Of a stretch of 64,000 bases of DNA, positions 53,494 to 63,835 are shown one piece after another; the stretch's first letter is position 1; each line of letters opens with the position of its first letter. The notes beneath the pieces were generated by a model, which was not told the DNA's origin, searched no databases, and worked only from the letters and a program-made list of their open reading frames with translations. Source of the stretch: Acidomonas methanolica (GTDB lineage Bacteria > Pseudomonadota > Alphaproteobacteria > Acetobacterales > Acetobacteraceae); NCBI RefSeq assembly GCF_004346035.1, contig NZ_SLZN01000001.1:186001-250000 (forward strand), in the 5' to 3' direction. Position numbers and translations under genes: made by a program.

Positions 53494-55443
53494 ATGACAG
53501 ATCGTCCCGCCGACAACGCCGCCGCCCCTTCGGGACCGACACGTGAGGTCGGCACCGGGGCCGACGTCGTCACCACGCCCCATCCGGTCGGGGCCGCCGC
53601 GCTGCTCGGCGTTCTGGGCGTCGTGTATGGCGACATCGGCACGAGCCCGCTCTACGCTCTGCAATCATCCGTCAGCATCGTCGGCTCTCTCGCCCACCCT
53701 GCGAGCCGCCTCGATCTTTTCGGCATCGAGAGCCTGATCTTCTGGGCACTCATGCTCGTCGTGACGATCAAATACGTCATTCTCGTCATGCGGGCCGATC
53801 ACGATGGCGAGGGCGGTATCGTCGCGCTCATGTCGCTGGCCCAGAAAGTCTGCCGCACGGACCGTCTCCGATGGTTCTTCGGCCTGGTCGGCATCGCGGG
53901 GGCCTGCCTGTTCTTCGGCGACGGCATCATCACTCCGGCGATTTCCGTGCTTTCCGCCGTCGAAGGCATCAATGTCTCCATTCCCTCCGCCTCCCATGTC
54001 ATCATTCCAGCCGCGATCATCATCCTCTTCGGCCTGTTCTCCGTTCAGGGATTCGGCACAGGCGCCATAGGCCGGGCGTTCGGACCGATCATGCTGATCT
54101 GGTTCCTCTCCATCGCCGTTCTCGGCATCCGCAGCATTGTTCTCCATCCGTCGATTCTCTGGGCGCTCTCCCCCCATTACGCGGCGCTTTTCATTTTCTC
54201 CCATGGATGGCTCGCCTTCGTGGCACTGGGCTCGGTAGTTCTGTCCGTCACGGGCGCCGAGGCGCTCTATGCCGATATGGGGCATTTCGGGCGCGCGCCG
54301 ATCCGCCTGGCCTGGCTGTTCTTCGTTCTGCCCGCCCTGTCCCTCAACTATCTCGGCCAGGGCGCATTGCTGCTCAGCCATCCCGGCGCCCTGGCCAATC
54401 CCTTCTATTCCCTCGCCCCGGGCTGGGCGCAGATCCCGCTCCTGATCCTCGCCACCTTCGCCACCGTCATCGCCAGCCAGGCGGGCATCTCCGGCGGTTT
54501 CTCCCTCTGCCGGCAGCTCATCCAGCTCGGCTACCTCCCGCGCATGCGGATCACCCACACGAATGCCGAGGAAGAGGCGCAGATCTATCTGCCCGTCTTC
54601 AACTGGATGCTCGGCATCGGGTCGTTGCTGCTGGTCGTTTCCTTCCGGTCCTCGGCGGCGTTGGCGGCAGCCTACGGCATTGCCGTGACGGGCACCTTCA
54701 TGTGCACCGCCCTGCTCGCGATGGTGGTGTTCCAGCGTGTCTATAACTGGAGCCCGGCTCTGGTCGGCGCCGTGTTCGGATTCTTTTTCCTGCTGGATTC
54801 GACCTTCTTCTCGTCGAACATGCTGAAAATCCCGCAAGGCGGCTGGGTGCCGCTGGCGATCGGCGTCTCGGCCACCATCCTCATGACGACCTGGCAGCGG
54901 GGGCGCAATCTTATCCGCGCCCGGCAACAGGCGGACGCGCTCCCCGTCGCGTCCTTCCTCGCCCGCCTGCCGCAATCCCGCACCCTGCGCGTGCCGGGCA
55001 TGGCCGTCTTCCTCACCGCCAACCCCAATCAGGTGCCGACCTGCCTTCTGCATAACCTCAAGCACAACAAGGTCCTGCACGATCACGTGCTTCTGGTCAC
55101 CGTGCAGACGCTCGACCAGCCCGAGGCGCCGCGCGGCCATCGTCTGATGGTGCAGGAACTCGCCCCGAACATTCATCGCGTCATCGTGCGCTACGGCTTC
55201 ATGGAGATGCCGAACCTACCCCGCGCGCTGGAGGAACTGAACGCCATCGGCATCGATTTCGACGCCATACAGGCGTCCTACTTCGTCTCGCGCGAGCTTG
55301 TCGTGCGTTCGACCGTGCCGAAGATGTCGCTCTGGCGCATGTGGCTCTTCCTCATCATGGCGCGCAACGCCGTGCCCAGCACCGAATTCTTCCGCATCCC
55401 GCCGGATCGCGTGGTCGAACTCGGGGTGAGGATCGCGATCTGA
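53494..55443 (+). CDS. kup: Kup-type potassium uptake protein
   Basis: A 649-residue protein with about twelve membrane segments. The typical start is [20 protein letters not shown], then [32 protein letters not shown], and a cytoplasmic C-terminal domain ([23 protein letters not shown]). Kup is a H+/K+ symporter family. The ATG at 53494 has a purine-rich GGAACCGGA just upstream. Its TGA overlaps the probable CTG start of hemW by four bases. Confidence 0.96.
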   Translation: MTDRPADNAAAPSGPTREVGTGADVVTTPHPVGAAALLGVLGVVYGDIGTSPLYALQSSVSIVGSLAHPASRLDLFGIESLIFWALMLVVTIKYVILVMRADHDGEGGIVALMSLAQKVCRTDRLRWFFGLVGIAGACLFFGDGIITPAISVLSAVEGINVSIPSASHVIIPAAIIILFGLFSVQGFGTGAIGRAFGPIMLIWFLSIAVLGIRSIVLHPSILWALSPHYAALFIFSHGWLAFVALGSVVLSVTGAEALYADMGHFGRAPIRLAWLFFVLPALSLNYLGQGALLLSHPGALANPFYSLAPGWAQIPLLILATFATVIASQAGISGGFSLCRQLIQLGYLPRMRITHTNAEEEAQIYLPVFNWMLGIGSLLLVVSFRSSAALAAAYGIAVTGTFMCTALLAMVVFQRVYNWSPALVGAVFGFFFLLDSTFFSSNMLKIPQGGWVPLAIGVSATILMTTWQRGRNLIRARQQADALPVASFLARLPQSRTLRVPGMAVFLTANPNQVPTCLLHNLKHNKVLHDHVLLVTVQTLDQPEAPRGHRLMVQELAPNIHRVIVRYGFMEMPNLPRALEELNAIGIDFDAIQASYFVSRELVVRSTVPKMSLWRMWLFLIMARNAVPSTEFFRIPPDRVVELGVRIAI

Positions 55444-56612
55444 GCAGCGCCGGACCACTCTCTCGGGAACCGCTCGCCCTCTACGTGCATTGGCCGTTCT
55501 GCCTGGCCAAATGCCCTTATTGCGACTTCAACAGCCATGTCCGCGACGTCATTCCGCAGACGCGCTTCCGGGATGCCCTGCGGCGCGAACTTGCCCATGA
55601 CGCCGCGCGCCTCGGCCGCCGCCCCTTGCGTTCCATCTTCTTCGGCGGCGGAACGCCCTCGCTCATGGAGCCGGAGACCGTCGCCCGGCTGATCGAGGAT
55701 GCCTGCACTCTCTTCGCACCCGAGCCGGATCTGGAAATCACGCTGGAAGCCAATCCCACCAGCGTCGAGCGGACCAGACTCGCCGCGTTTCGCGTCGCCG
55801 GGATCAATCGTCTCTCGCTCGGCCTCCAGAGCTTGCGGGACGACGCCTTGCGGATGCTCGGGCGGGAGCATTCGGCCGCACAGGCCGTCGCCGCGCTGGA
55901 AACCGCGCGGGCGCTGTTCCCCCGCTTCTCCTTCGATCTCATCTATGCGCGCCCCGGCCAGACGGAGCAGGACTGGGAGGCGGAGCTGGGCGAGGCTCTC
56001 ACCCTCGCCGCGGATCATCTCTCGCTCTATCAACTCACCATCGAGCCCGGCACGCGCTTCGAGGCGCTTCACCGCCGGGGAGAACTTTCCCTCCCCGAAG
56101 AGGATCAGGCCGCCGCCCTCTACACCCTGACCGGCGAGGTCGCCGCCCGCCATGGTTTGCAGCCCTATGAAGTCTCGAACTACGCCCTCCCCGGCTCGGA
56201 AAGCCGCCATAACCTCGTCTATTGGCGCTATCAGGACTATCTCGGGATCGGTCCGGGCGCGCATGGACGCGTGACGTCGGAGGACGGCATCCTCGCGACC
56301 CGCCGCCATCGCGCCCCGGAGATCTGGGCGGAGCGCGTCGAGGCGACCGGCAGCGGCTGCACTGCGGAAACACCGCTTTCAGGCGAGGAGCGCGCGCGGG
56401 AAGCCCTCGTGATGGGATTACGGCTGAGCGAGGGGATCGACGCCTCCCGCTTCGAGACCCGGACAGGCCGGAAGCTGACGGACGCGCTCGACCCTGCCAT
56501 CCTGGAAGCGGCGCTCGAGGAAGCCTATCTGGAGGTCACGCCAGCCGGGCTGCGCGCCACGCCGGAAGGCCGGTTGCGCCTCGAATCGCTTCTTTCCGCC
56601 CTCGTGCTGTAA
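55440..56612 (+). CDS. hemW: HemW, radical-SAM haem chaperone (probable CTG start)
   Basis: A 390-residue radical SAM protein: the [4Fe-4S] ligands are in [11 protein letters not shown] (C-x3-C-x2-C, Cys21, 25, 28 from the CTG start), followed by [19 protein letters not shown] and [15 protein letters not shown]. HemW inserts haem into respiratory enzymes and lacks coproporphyrinogen oxidase activity. In this frame the nearest ATG is far inside kup (55341) and would add residues unlike any HemW. A CTG at 55440 forms CTGA with the kup stop and has GAGGA 7 nt upstream, so I propose it as the start. Confidence 0.9.
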   Translation: MSSAGPLSREPLALYVHWPFCLAKCPYCDFNSHVRDVIPQTRFRDALRRELAHDAARLGRRPLRSIFFGGGTPSLMEPETVARLIEDACTLFAPEPDLEITLEANPTSVERTRLAAFRVAGINRLSLGLQSLRDDALRMLGREHSAAQAVAALETARALFPRFSFDLIYARPGQTEQDWEAELGEALTLAADHLSLYQLTIEPGTRFEALHRRGELSLPEEDQAAALYTLTGEVAARHGLQPYEVSNYALPGSESRHNLVYWRYQDYLGIGPGAHGRVTSEDGILATRRHRAPEIWAERVEATGSGCTAETPLSGEERAREALVMGLRLSEGIDASRFETRTGRKLTDALDPAILEAALEEAYLEVTPAGLRATPEGRLRLESLLSALVL

Positions 56613-56640
56613 TGAGCGCTTCAAAATTCGTCCATAATGG

Positions 56641-57771
56641 ATGACAAGAAAGAAACCGTTTTTCCCGGAGCCCTGCCCCTTGCGCCGATTCCTGCTCGCC
56701 GTCGCCTGCGCCGTCCTGTCCGTCTCTCCTTCCGTTGCCTTCGCCGCCGGCGTCGGCACACAGGATCTCGTCATTCTCGACAATGACTTCGAAGGGCCCG
56801 CGACCTCGAACATCGATTCGCTCATTCCGCTGCTGAACAATCCGCACATCACCCTGCTCGGCGTCACCACGGTCATCGGCGATGACTGGGAGAATGCGGA
56901 GTCAGCCCATCTCCGGCGCTTTCTCGAAATCGCCCGCCAGACGCAGATTCCGGTCTATGAAGGCGCCACGCTGCCCCTGATCAATTCCCGCCCGCTCATG
57001 CGGCTCCGCGAAGAGCATTTCGGCACGATCCCGTGGAAGGGCGCATGGGGTGGCCTCGGGAGCATCGAGGCATCGCACGACACCCAGCCGCCGCTCGGCC
57101 CGCTCCCGGAGGGCGAGCCGAAGCTGAAGGCGCAACCGCTCCCGGCGGCGCTCTTCATGATCCAGCAGGTCCACGCCCATCCGCATCAGGTGACGATCAT
57201 CGAGGCCGGACCGATGACGAATCTGGCGCTCGCCATCCGGCTCGACCCGGACTTCGCGGCACTGGCGCGGCAACTGATCTTCATGGGCGGATATGTCGGG
57301 CTGGGCATGGAAGCCGCCACGGGCAATGCCGACAATGCCTCGGATTTCAACCTGCTCTTCGATCCGGAAGCCGCCCATATCACCCTGACGGCGCCATGGC
57401 CCGCCATCACTTCTGTCTCCAACGTCTCCAACGACGTCTTCATGTCGAAAGCCGACATGGAGAAACTCGCCGCCAGCCGTCATACGCCCGTGACCGACTA
57501 TCTCGCGCATTACTACGCCCCGATGCCGATGTGGGACGAGACGACCACGCTGCTCGCCGCCGATCCATCCCTCATCAAGAAATCCGTCGCCGTCTACATG
57601 GACGTGGATCTTGCGTCAGGCCCTCATCAGGGCAGTGTCGTCCTCTGGTCCGACGCCAACGCACCGAAGAAGATGGGGGTGCGGAAGGTTCACATCGTTC
57701 AGGAGATCGACCGTCCCCGCCTGCTCGCCGCCTTCGCGGACGATGCGCGCAACGCCATGGGAAAGAACTGA
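56641..57771 (+). CDS. Secreted inosine-uridine nucleoside hydrolase-like protein
   Basis: A 376-residue member of the nucleoside hydrolase (IunH) fold with an N-terminal signal peptide (RRFLLAVACAVLSVSPSVAFA). It has VILDNDFEGPATSNIDSLIPLL, where canonical enzymes have a DxDxxxDD calcium loop, then VTTVIGDDW, VTIIEAGPMTNLALAIR, and a C-terminal VSNDVFMS region. The calcium loop is stretched and altered, so activity is unproven. The location is probably periplasmic. hemW is upstream on the same strand with a 28-bp gap. Confidence 0.85.
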   Translation: MTRKKPFFPEPCPLRRFLLAVACAVLSVSPSVAFAAGVGTQDLVILDNDFEGPATSNIDSLIPLLNNPHITLLGVTTVIGDDWENAESAHLRRFLEIARQTQIPVYEGATLPLINSRPLMRLREEHFGTIPWKGAWGGLGSIEASHDTQPPLGPLPEGEPKLKAQPLPAALFMIQQVHAHPHQVTIIEAGPMTNLALAIRLDPDFAALARQLIFMGGYVGLGMEAATGNADNASDFNLLFDPEAAHITLTAPWPAITSVSNVSNDVFMSKADMEKLAASRHTPVTDYLAHYYAPMPMWDETTTLLAADPSLIKKSVAVYMDVDLASGPHQGSVVLWSDANAPKKMGVRKVHIVQEIDRPRLLAAFADDARNAMGKN

Positions 57772-57781
57772 CCGCGGCACG

Positions 57782-58204
57782 ATGCTCCATCTCATCAAGC
57801 TCGCTGTCGGCTGCCCGACCATCGACAGTCTGGCGCAACGGATGCGGGAGCCGCGCCTCGACGGCCACGGCGTCATCACGACCCGCACCATGCCCAAACG
57901 CGCGGAGGAGATTCTGGCGGGCGGGTCGCTCTACCGCGTGATGGACGGTTTCATTCTCTGCCGTCAGCCTGTCGCGGATTTTCGCACCACGACGCGGCCG
58001 GACGGAACGGCGGGCACGCTGATTCTCGTGAAGGATGACATCATTCCGGTCTCCCCACGCGCCATGCGCCCATTCCAGGGCTGGCGTTACCTGTCTCCCG
58101 AGGACGCCCCGCCCGATCTGGTCTCCGGCAACGGAGCCGTCGACGGGCTCGAGGCGCTTCCGGTCATGCTCCGTCGGGCGCTCGCCGAACTCTGCCTGAT
58201 CTGA
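57782..58204 (+). CDS. DUF1489-family protein
   Basis: A 140-residue protein closely following the DUF1489 pattern: HLIKLAVGCPTIDSLAQRM, TRTMPKRAEEILAGGSLYRVMDGFI, LILVKDDIIPVSPRAMRPFQGWRYLSPEDAPPDL. The family is conserved in alphaproteobacteria without an assigned function. No signal peptide or cysteines of note. It lies 10 bp after the nucleoside hydrolase and convergent with the nitronate-monooxygenase-like gene. Confidence 0.9.
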   Translation: MLHLIKLAVGCPTIDSLAQRMREPRLDGHGVITTRTMPKRAEEILAGGSLYRVMDGFILCRQPVADFRTTTRPDGTAGTLILVKDDIIPVSPRAMRPFQGWRYLSPEDAPPDLVSGNGAVDGLEALPVMLRRALAELCLI

Positions 58205-58216
58205 GTCCGGACCGCG

Positions 58217-59647
58217 TCAGCGTCCCGTCATGATGCGTTCGACGAGTTGCGCCACACTCGGCACGAAACCATTCGCATAGAAGGGGTCCGTGGCGAAGCG
58301 CCAGGCATTCGTGCCGCCGAACATCAGATTCTGGTCGACAACCCTATCCGCATGATCCGCCCCCTCTTCATCCGTCACATGGGCGATGGTCTGCAAGGTT
58401 TTCTGGATGCAGAAGGAGCGCGGATCGGCCTTCGCGCCCGTGGTGTACTCCGGTCCCCGCTGGCTCCAGTTGGAAAACCGGCATTCGGACAGACATCCCA
58501 TGCACGCCGCCTGATCGGCGACGATCTGCCGGGCATCGTCCGCATCGACGAAGATCAGGGTGGAATCAGGCGTCCGCATGGCCTCGGCAAAACCTTGCGC
58601 CTCCCAGGCCGCGATCCGCCCCGCGTCCTCGGCGGTCACATAGACGAGCCTTTTGCGCGGCCCCACCCCATAGGGGATGAGATGCTCGCCCACCGGCTCG
58701 GAGCTATAGGCGACCTGACGCTCCGACCGGCCGAGCAGATCATGCAGGAAGGCATTGTTCACCGCGGAGGAGTAGAACCCCGTGGGCGAGAAGCGGTTGA
58801 GATAGATATCCCCTTCCTTCAGCGTGCGCAGGCGGCGCTTCCACGCATCAGGAATCGGGCTTTCCCGCGTCAGCAACGGCCGCGTGCCGAACTGGAAGAC
58901 GATCGGCCCCAGATCGGGATTGCCGATCCAGTCCTCCCATTCCTCCAGCCACCAGACACCACCCGCCATGACGATCGGCGTCTCCGTCAGGCCATATCTG
59001 TTCATGGTCTCCCGCAAGGCGAGCACACGCGGGAACGGATCTTCCGGAGAGAGCGGGTTTTCCGTATTGGAAAGGCCATTATGGCCGCCCGCCCGCCATG
59101 GATCTTCATAAACCACCGCGCCGAGAAGCTCGGCGGTCTTGTGGTAGGAGCGCTTCCACAGGGCGTTGAACGCCCGGGCCGAAGAAACGATCGGGTAATA
59201 GTGAATACCGAACCGCGCCGCGATCGTGGAAAGCCGATACGGCATTCCGGCGCCGCAGGTCAGCCCGTTCACGCAATCGGGCGCGCCTTCGAGCACACCC
59301 GTGGCAACCGTCTCCGCCGCACCCATTTCCCAGAGAATATTGACGTTGATCATACCGCGGCCGCCGGAAATCTCCCGCGCCCGCTTGACCTGCGTGATGC
59401 CGCCGTCGATGGCATAGCGCACCAGCTCTTCCTGCCGGTCCCGCCGCGTCCGCCCATGATAACTCTGCGGGAGGAGGCGGCCCTCTGAATCATAGCTGTC
59501 GGCATTGACGGCCGAAACCGTGCCCACGCCGCCTGCGGCCGCCCAGTATCCCGCCGAAATCCCGGTCGAGACTGAAACACCCTTGCCGCCTTCCACCAGG
59601 GGCAGGACGTCCCGCCCCGCCATACGAACGGTATCGATCGACTTCAT
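58217..59647 (-). CDS. Nitronate monooxygenase-like (2-nitropropane dioxygenase family) protein
   Basis: A 476-residue FMN-binding TIM-barrel protein. The N-terminal part has GVSVSTGISAGYWAAAGGVGTVSAVN; further on come INVNILWEMGA, a catalytic/FMN region around IVMAGGVWW, and VFQFGTRPLLT. The C-terminus carries four cysteines in CMGCLSEC (C-x2-C-x3-C) and a later Cys before QKTL, not typical of all NPD enzymes and possibly a metal or Fe-S site. The ATG at 59647 is chosen over a longer frame. Substrate is not predictable. Confidence 0.85.
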   Translation of the reverse strand: MKSIDTVRMAGRDVLPLVEGGKGVSVSTGISAGYWAAAGGVGTVSAVNADSYDSEGRLLPQSYHGRTRRDRQEELVRYAIDGGITQVKRAREISGGRGMINVNILWEMGAAETVATGVLEGAPDCVNGLTCGAGMPYRLSTIAARFGIHYYPIVSSARAFNALWKRSYHKTAELLGAVVYEDPWRAGGHNGLSNTENPLSPEDPFPRVLALRETMNRYGLTETPIVMAGGVWWLEEWEDWIGNPDLGPIVFQFGTRPLLTRESPIPDAWKRRLRTLKEGDIYLNRFSPTGFYSSAVNNAFLHDLLGRSERQVAYSSEPVGEHLIPYGVGPRKRLVYVTAEDAGRIAAWEAQGFAEAMRTPDSTLIFVDADDARQIVADQAACMGCLSECRFSNWSQRGPEYTTGAKADPRSFCIQKTLQTIAHVTDEEGADHADRVVDQNLMFGGTNAWRFATDPFYANGFVPSVAQLVERIMTGR

Positions 59648-59721
59648 ACTCGTCTCATCTATCCCGGCGCTGCCGGGCAAGCATCATTCCTGCCCGCCCG
59701 GCCAAGCCTCGTCGCGTTTCG

Positions 59722-61875
59722 TCAGCTCGCATCGCGCCCATGCGGCGCCCGCGCGGGTTTCTCGCCGACGCTTCCGCTGATATCGGCACCCGTCTGCTGA
59801 TCCACAACCCGCATGGACAGCTTGACCTTGCCGCGGTCGTCGAAACCGATCACCTTCACTTTCACTTCGTCGCCCTGCTTGACGACGTCGGTCGTCTTGG
59901 CGACACGCCCGTCCGACAGCTCGGAGATATGCACCAACCCGTCCCGCGGGCCGAGGAAGTTCACGAACGCTCCGAAATCGGCGGTCTTGACGACCTTGCC
60001 GGTATAGATGCGGCCAATCTCCGGCTCGGCCGTTATCCCCTCGATGCGGGAAATCGCCTTCTGCGCCTGCTCGTCATTCGAGGCGGCGATGGTGATGATG
60101 CCGTCATCGTTGATATCGATCTTCGCACCGGAAAATTCGACGATCTCGCGAATGACCTTGCCGCCGGAACCGATCACGTCGCGAATCTTCTCCCGGGGGA
60201 CGGTCAGCGTCGTGATCTTCGGCGCATTGACGGAAACACCCTCGCGCCCTTCGGTCAGTGCTTTCGCCATCTCGCCGAGAATGTGAATGCGTCCTTCCCG
60301 GGCCTGCTCCAAGGCGATCTTCATGATCTCCGGCGTGATCGAGGTGATCTTGATGTCCATCTGGAGCGCGGTCACGCCCGTCTCCGTTCCGGCCACCTTG
60401 AAATCCATGTCCCCGAGGTGATCTTCGTCGCCGAGGATGTCGGACAGCACGGCGAATCCGCGATCTTCCTTGATCAGCCCCATGGCGATGCCCGCCACCG
60501 GCTGGGACAGCGGCACGCCGGCATCCATCAGCGCCAGCGACGCGCCGCAGACCGTCGCCATGGACGAGGAGCCGTTGCTCTCGGTGATCTCGGACACCAC
60601 GCGAACGGTATAGGGGAACTTGTCCTTGCCCGGGAGGATCGGATGGATCGCGCGCCACGCCAGCTTGCCGTGCCCGATCTCGCGACGCCCCGGGCTGCCC
60701 ATGCGTCCGCATTCACCGACCGAATAGGGCGGGAAATTGTAATGCAGCATGAAGTTGGAGCGGTATTCGCCTTCCAGCGCATCCACCACCTGCTCGTCCT
60801 GGGCCGTGCCCAGCGTGGCCACGACCAACGCCTGCGTCTCGCCACGGGTAAACAGCGCGGAACCATGCGCACGCGGCAGGATGCCGACCTCGGAGACGAT
60901 AGGACGCACGGTCTTCGTATCGCGCCCGTCGATACGGATGCCGGTCTTCAGGATCGCCCCGCGCACCACCTGCGCTTCCAATTCTTTGAGCATCGGCTTG
61001 GCGGCGTCCAGGTTCAGCTCTTCCTCCGCGAGGAGTTCGAGGATACGCGCCTTCGCCTTCCCGACCTTCTCGTAGCGGGCCTGCTTGACCTTCTCCTTGT
61101 AGGCGTCGGCCATCAGCTTGGTGCCGACCTTCTCGACGCGCTTGCGGAGAGCGATCTCCTCCTTGCTCGGCCCTTCGAGATTCCAGGGCGCCTTGGCAGC
61201 GTGCTCGGCAAGCGCGATGATCGCGTCGATGACCGGCTGAAAGGCCTCATGGCCTTTCACCACCGCGTCGAGCATGGTCGCCTCGGGGAGTTCGGAAGCT
61301 TCCGACTCCACCATCAACACGCCCTCGCTCGTCCCGGCGACGACGAGATCGAGGTCGCTGTCCTTCATCTCGGCGAGGGTCGGGTTGATGACCAGTTCGC
61401 CACCGATGCGCCCGACCCGGCTCGCGGCGACCGGACCAAAGAACGGAATCCCCGAAAGAGTCAGGGCGGCCGAGGCACCGATCAGGGCGACGACCGCCGG
61501 ATCGTTCTCCATGTCATGGCTCAGCACCGTCGCCGTGACCTGAACCTCGTTGCGGAAATTTTCCGGAAAGAGCGGCCGAACCGGACGGTCGATCAGGCGC
61601 GCGTTCAGCGTCTCGACCTCGGTCGGCCGCCCTTCGCGCTTGAAAAAGCCTCCCGGAATCTTGCCGGCGGCGTAGGCTTTTTCCTGATAATTCACGGTCA
61701 GCGGGAAGAAATCCTGCCCCGGCTTGACATCCTTCGCGCCCACCGCCGTGCAGAGCACGACCGTGTCGCCATAGGTCACCACGACCGCGCCATCCGCCTG
61801 GCGGGCGATCTTGCCCGTCTCCAGAACCAACTTGCGCCCGGCCCAGTCAATTTCCTTGCGATAATAATCGAACAT
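59722..61875 (-). CDS. pnp: Polyribonucleotide nucleotidyltransferase (PNPase)
   Basis: A 717-residue 3'-5' exoribonuclease and degradosome component. It has two RNase PH domains (start [32 protein letters not shown]; the second with [15 protein letters not shown] and the [14 protein letters not shown] block), then a KH domain ([20 protein letters not shown]) and an S1 domain ([20 protein letters not shown]). The ATG at 61875 has GGAAGGA about 7 nt upstream. It follows rpsO in the usual order, with a 269-bp spacer. Confidence 0.97.
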   Translation of the reverse strand: MFDYYRKEIDWAGRKLVLETGKIARQADGAVVVTYGDTVVLCTAVGAKDVKPGQDFFPLTVNYQEKAYAAGKIPGGFFKREGRPTEVETLNARLIDRPVRPLFPENFRNEVQVTATVLSHDMENDPAVVALIGASAALTLSGIPFFGPVAASRVGRIGGELVINPTLAEMKDSDLDLVVAGTSEGVLMVESEASELPEATMLDAVVKGHEAFQPVIDAIIALAEHAAKAPWNLEGPSKEEIALRKRVEKVGTKLMADAYKEKVKQARYEKVGKAKARILELLAEEELNLDAAKPMLKELEAQVVRGAILKTGIRIDGRDTKTVRPIVSEVGILPRAHGSALFTRGETQALVVATLGTAQDEQVVDALEGEYRSNFMLHYNFPPYSVGECGRMGSPGRREIGHGKLAWRAIHPILPGKDKFPYTVRVVSEITESNGSSSMATVCGASLALMDAGVPLSQPVAGIAMGLIKEDRGFAVLSDILGDEDHLGDMDFKVAGTETGVTALQMDIKITSITPEIMKIALEQAREGRIHILGEMAKALTEGREGVSVNAPKITTLTVPREKIRDVIGSGGKVIREIVEFSGAKIDINDDGIITIAASNDEQAQKAISRIEGITAEPEIGRIYTGKVVKTADFGAFVNFLGPRDGLVHISELSDGRVAKTTDVVKQGDEVKVKVIGFDDRGKVKLSMRVVDQQTGADISGSVGEKPARAPHGRDAS

Positions 61876-62144
61876 GCGTTGTCCTTCCCGTTTGGGTCGG
61901 ATCGCTCGGGCAGGGCAAGCCTCGGCTTCAGGGAGCATCGGGGCAAGAACAGCGTTTCGGACGGCATGGCAAGGCTACGGGACGCACCCGTCATGTCACC
62001 ATGTGGCCTGAAACGCCGGCAGCCGATCCACTTCGGTGTCCCGCCGCGTCAATCGCGACCAATATGAATGGCGGCCTTTCCCGTCGCCATCGTCTTAACA
62101 GTATCGCCCGCGCGGCAGGATCGCCCCGCCGCGCAGGACGATTT

Positions 62145-62414
62145 TCAGCGGCGGAGGCCGAGGCGCCCGATCAGCGTCTGATAGCGCGAGGCATTCTTGC
62201 GCTTCAGATAATCGAGCAGACCACGACGCTGGCCGACCAGCATCAGCAGACCACGACGCGAATGGAAATCCTTCGCGTGGATCTTGAGATGTTCGGTAAG
62301 ATTGGTGATGCGCTCGCTCAGCAGCGCCACCTGAACCTCCGGCGATCCGGTGTCATTCAGGCCGGTCTTGTATTCCTCGATGAGCTCCGCACGGCGCTCG
62401 GCAGTAATCGACAT
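62145..62414 (-). CDS. rpsO: 30S ribosomal protein S15
   Basis: An 89-residue protein: [41 protein letters not shown], then [35 protein letters not shown], the S15 signature that binds 16S rRNA. The ATG at 62414 has GGAGAAGA immediately upstream. It is between truB (same strand, 23-bp gap) and pnp. Confidence 0.97.
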   Translation of the reverse strand: MSITAERRAELIEEYKTGLNDTGSPEVQVALLSERITNLTEHLKIHAKDFHSRRGLLMLVGQRRGLLDYLKRKNASRYQTLIGRLGLRR

Positions 62415-62437
62415 CGTCTTCTCCAACGATCGAAAGG

Positions 62438-63355
62438 TCAGAAGATGCGCACCGGCTTCAGTCGCCCCTCGACGAGACGACACAGGCCGACAACGCGCTC
62501 CCCGTTGATCGCGCATATCACGCCGTCAGGCGTGTCCATGGCCGGCAAGGGGGCGGCAATGCCGTCCAGAGCAAGAATCTGTCCGAACGACAACGCCCTT
62601 GCCTCCGCATCGGTGACGGCCAGTGCCGGGATGTCGGCCAGCGCGGTCGCCACCGGCAGCAGAGACACCGGAAGAGCACGCGCCTTCTCGACGCTTTGCG
62701 TCTGAATGTCCAGTGTTATCGCATCCTCTTCATGAAAAGGGCCACATTTCGTCCGTCGCAGCGCGGCAATATGCCCCACCGTTCCACAGGCAAGGGCGAT
62801 GTCGCGCGCGATGCTCCGCATATACACGCCCTTTCCTGAACGAACCGTAAACACCGCATGATCGTCATCGGGACGCTCGATCAACTCGATCGCGTCGATC
62901 CGCGCCGGACGGGGCGGCAGGTCCGGCGGCCGTCCCGCGCGGGCGAGATCATAGGCCCGCGCGCCGCCAACCTTGAGCGCCGAAAAGACGGGGGGCACCT
63001 GCATGACATCGCCGGTCATCCCCGGCAGGACGGCACGAATCTCGTCATCCGCCGGACGATGGGGCGACGTCGCCAGCACCTCTCCTTCCCGGTCATCCGT
63101 CGTTCGCGATTCGCCGAATGCCAGAGTGAAGCGATATTCCTTGGTCGCGTCCATGATCCAGGGAATGGCCCGCGTCGCCTTGCCGAACGCCACGGGCAGG
63201 ACGCCCGTCGCCAGCGGGTCCAGCGTTCCGGCATGGCCGGCCTTGCGCGCGTCGCAGAGCCGCCGCGCCTGCGCGACCACGCTCGTGGACCCGACGCCGA
63301 GCGCCTTGTCCACGATCAGCCAGCCATCGATCTCCTGCCCATGTCTGCGGCTCAT
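62438..63355 (-). CDS. truB: tRNA pseudouridine synthase B
   Basis: TruB makes pseudouridine-55 in tRNA. The 305-residue protein has [23 protein letters not shown], the catalytic Asp in [14 protein letters not shown], and [22 protein letters not shown]-like C-terminal region ends [22 protein letters not shown]. It follows rbfA and precedes rpsO on the same strand. Confidence 0.96.
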   Translation of the reverse strand: MSRRHGQEIDGWLIVDKALGVGSTSVVAQARRLCDARKAGHAGTLDPLATGVLPVAFGKATRAIPWIMDATKEYRFTLAFGESRTTDDREGEVLATSPHRPADDEIRAVLPGMTGDVMQVPPVFSALKVGGARAYDLARAGRPPDLPPRPARIDAIELIERPDDDHAVFTVRSGKGVYMRSIARDIALACGTVGHIAALRRTKCGPFHEEDAITLDIQTQSVEKARALPVSLLPVATALADIPALAVTDAEARALSFGQILALDGIAAPLPAMDTPDGVICAINGERVVGLCRLVEGRLKPVRIF

Positions 63356-63403
63356 GCCGTGCCCGGCCTGTCCCTGCGAGTCACGGAAAGCGGAAAAGCC
63401 CCG

Positions 63404-63835
63404 TCATTCATCCTCGAGATCGCGTGCGACCTCCGGGGAGCGCATGATCCCGTCGATCTCCATGGCGTGATCCAGGGCGGTATCGGGCTGGAAGTGGATT
63501 TCCGGCGCCACGCGCAGGCGCAGGGCCTTGGAAAGCCCGGTCCGCAGAAACGGCGCGACCCGTTTCAGCGCGGGGAGAACCTGATCGACATCCGAACGCC
63601 CCAGACGACAGACGAAAGCCGTCGCATGGCGGAAATCCGGGGAAATCCGGACCTCCGTCACGGTGATCCGCACATCGTGAAGCTCGGGATCGCGAAATTC
63701 CGTCTTCGCGAAGAGATCGGCGAGAACCCGACGGACCTCTTCCGCCACACGCAACTGCCGCTGGGACGGGCCGTCCGGAGCGAGATGCCCCGGCAGACCC
63801 GTCAGCGGAACCTTCGACCGTCCGCGCCCGCTCAT
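63404..63835 (-). CDS. rbfA: Ribosome-binding factor A
   Basis: A 143-residue KH-like protein that assists 30S maturation: [49 protein letters not shown], then [29 protein letters not shown]. The ATG at 63835 overlaps the infB stop by four bases (ATGA), which fixes the start. It is part of infB-rbfA-truB-rpsO-pnp. Confidence 0.96.
   Translation of the reverse strand: MSGRGRSKVPLTGLPGHLAPDGPSQRQLRVAEEVRRVLADLFAKTEFRDPELHDVRITVTEVRISPDFRHATAFVCRLGRSDVDQVLPALKRVAPFLRTGLSKALRLRVAPEIHFQPDTALDHAMEIDGIMRSPEVARDLEDE

Noticed and set aside
59740-62067. Long open frame (775 codons) on the plus strand opposite pnp
   Set aside because: It is antisense to a clear PNPase, has an arginine- and histidine-rich shadow composition and no recognisable domain.
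62085-62140. Terminator behind rpsO
   Set aside because: A GC-rich imperfect stem is present but no T tract follows, so termination is not supported.
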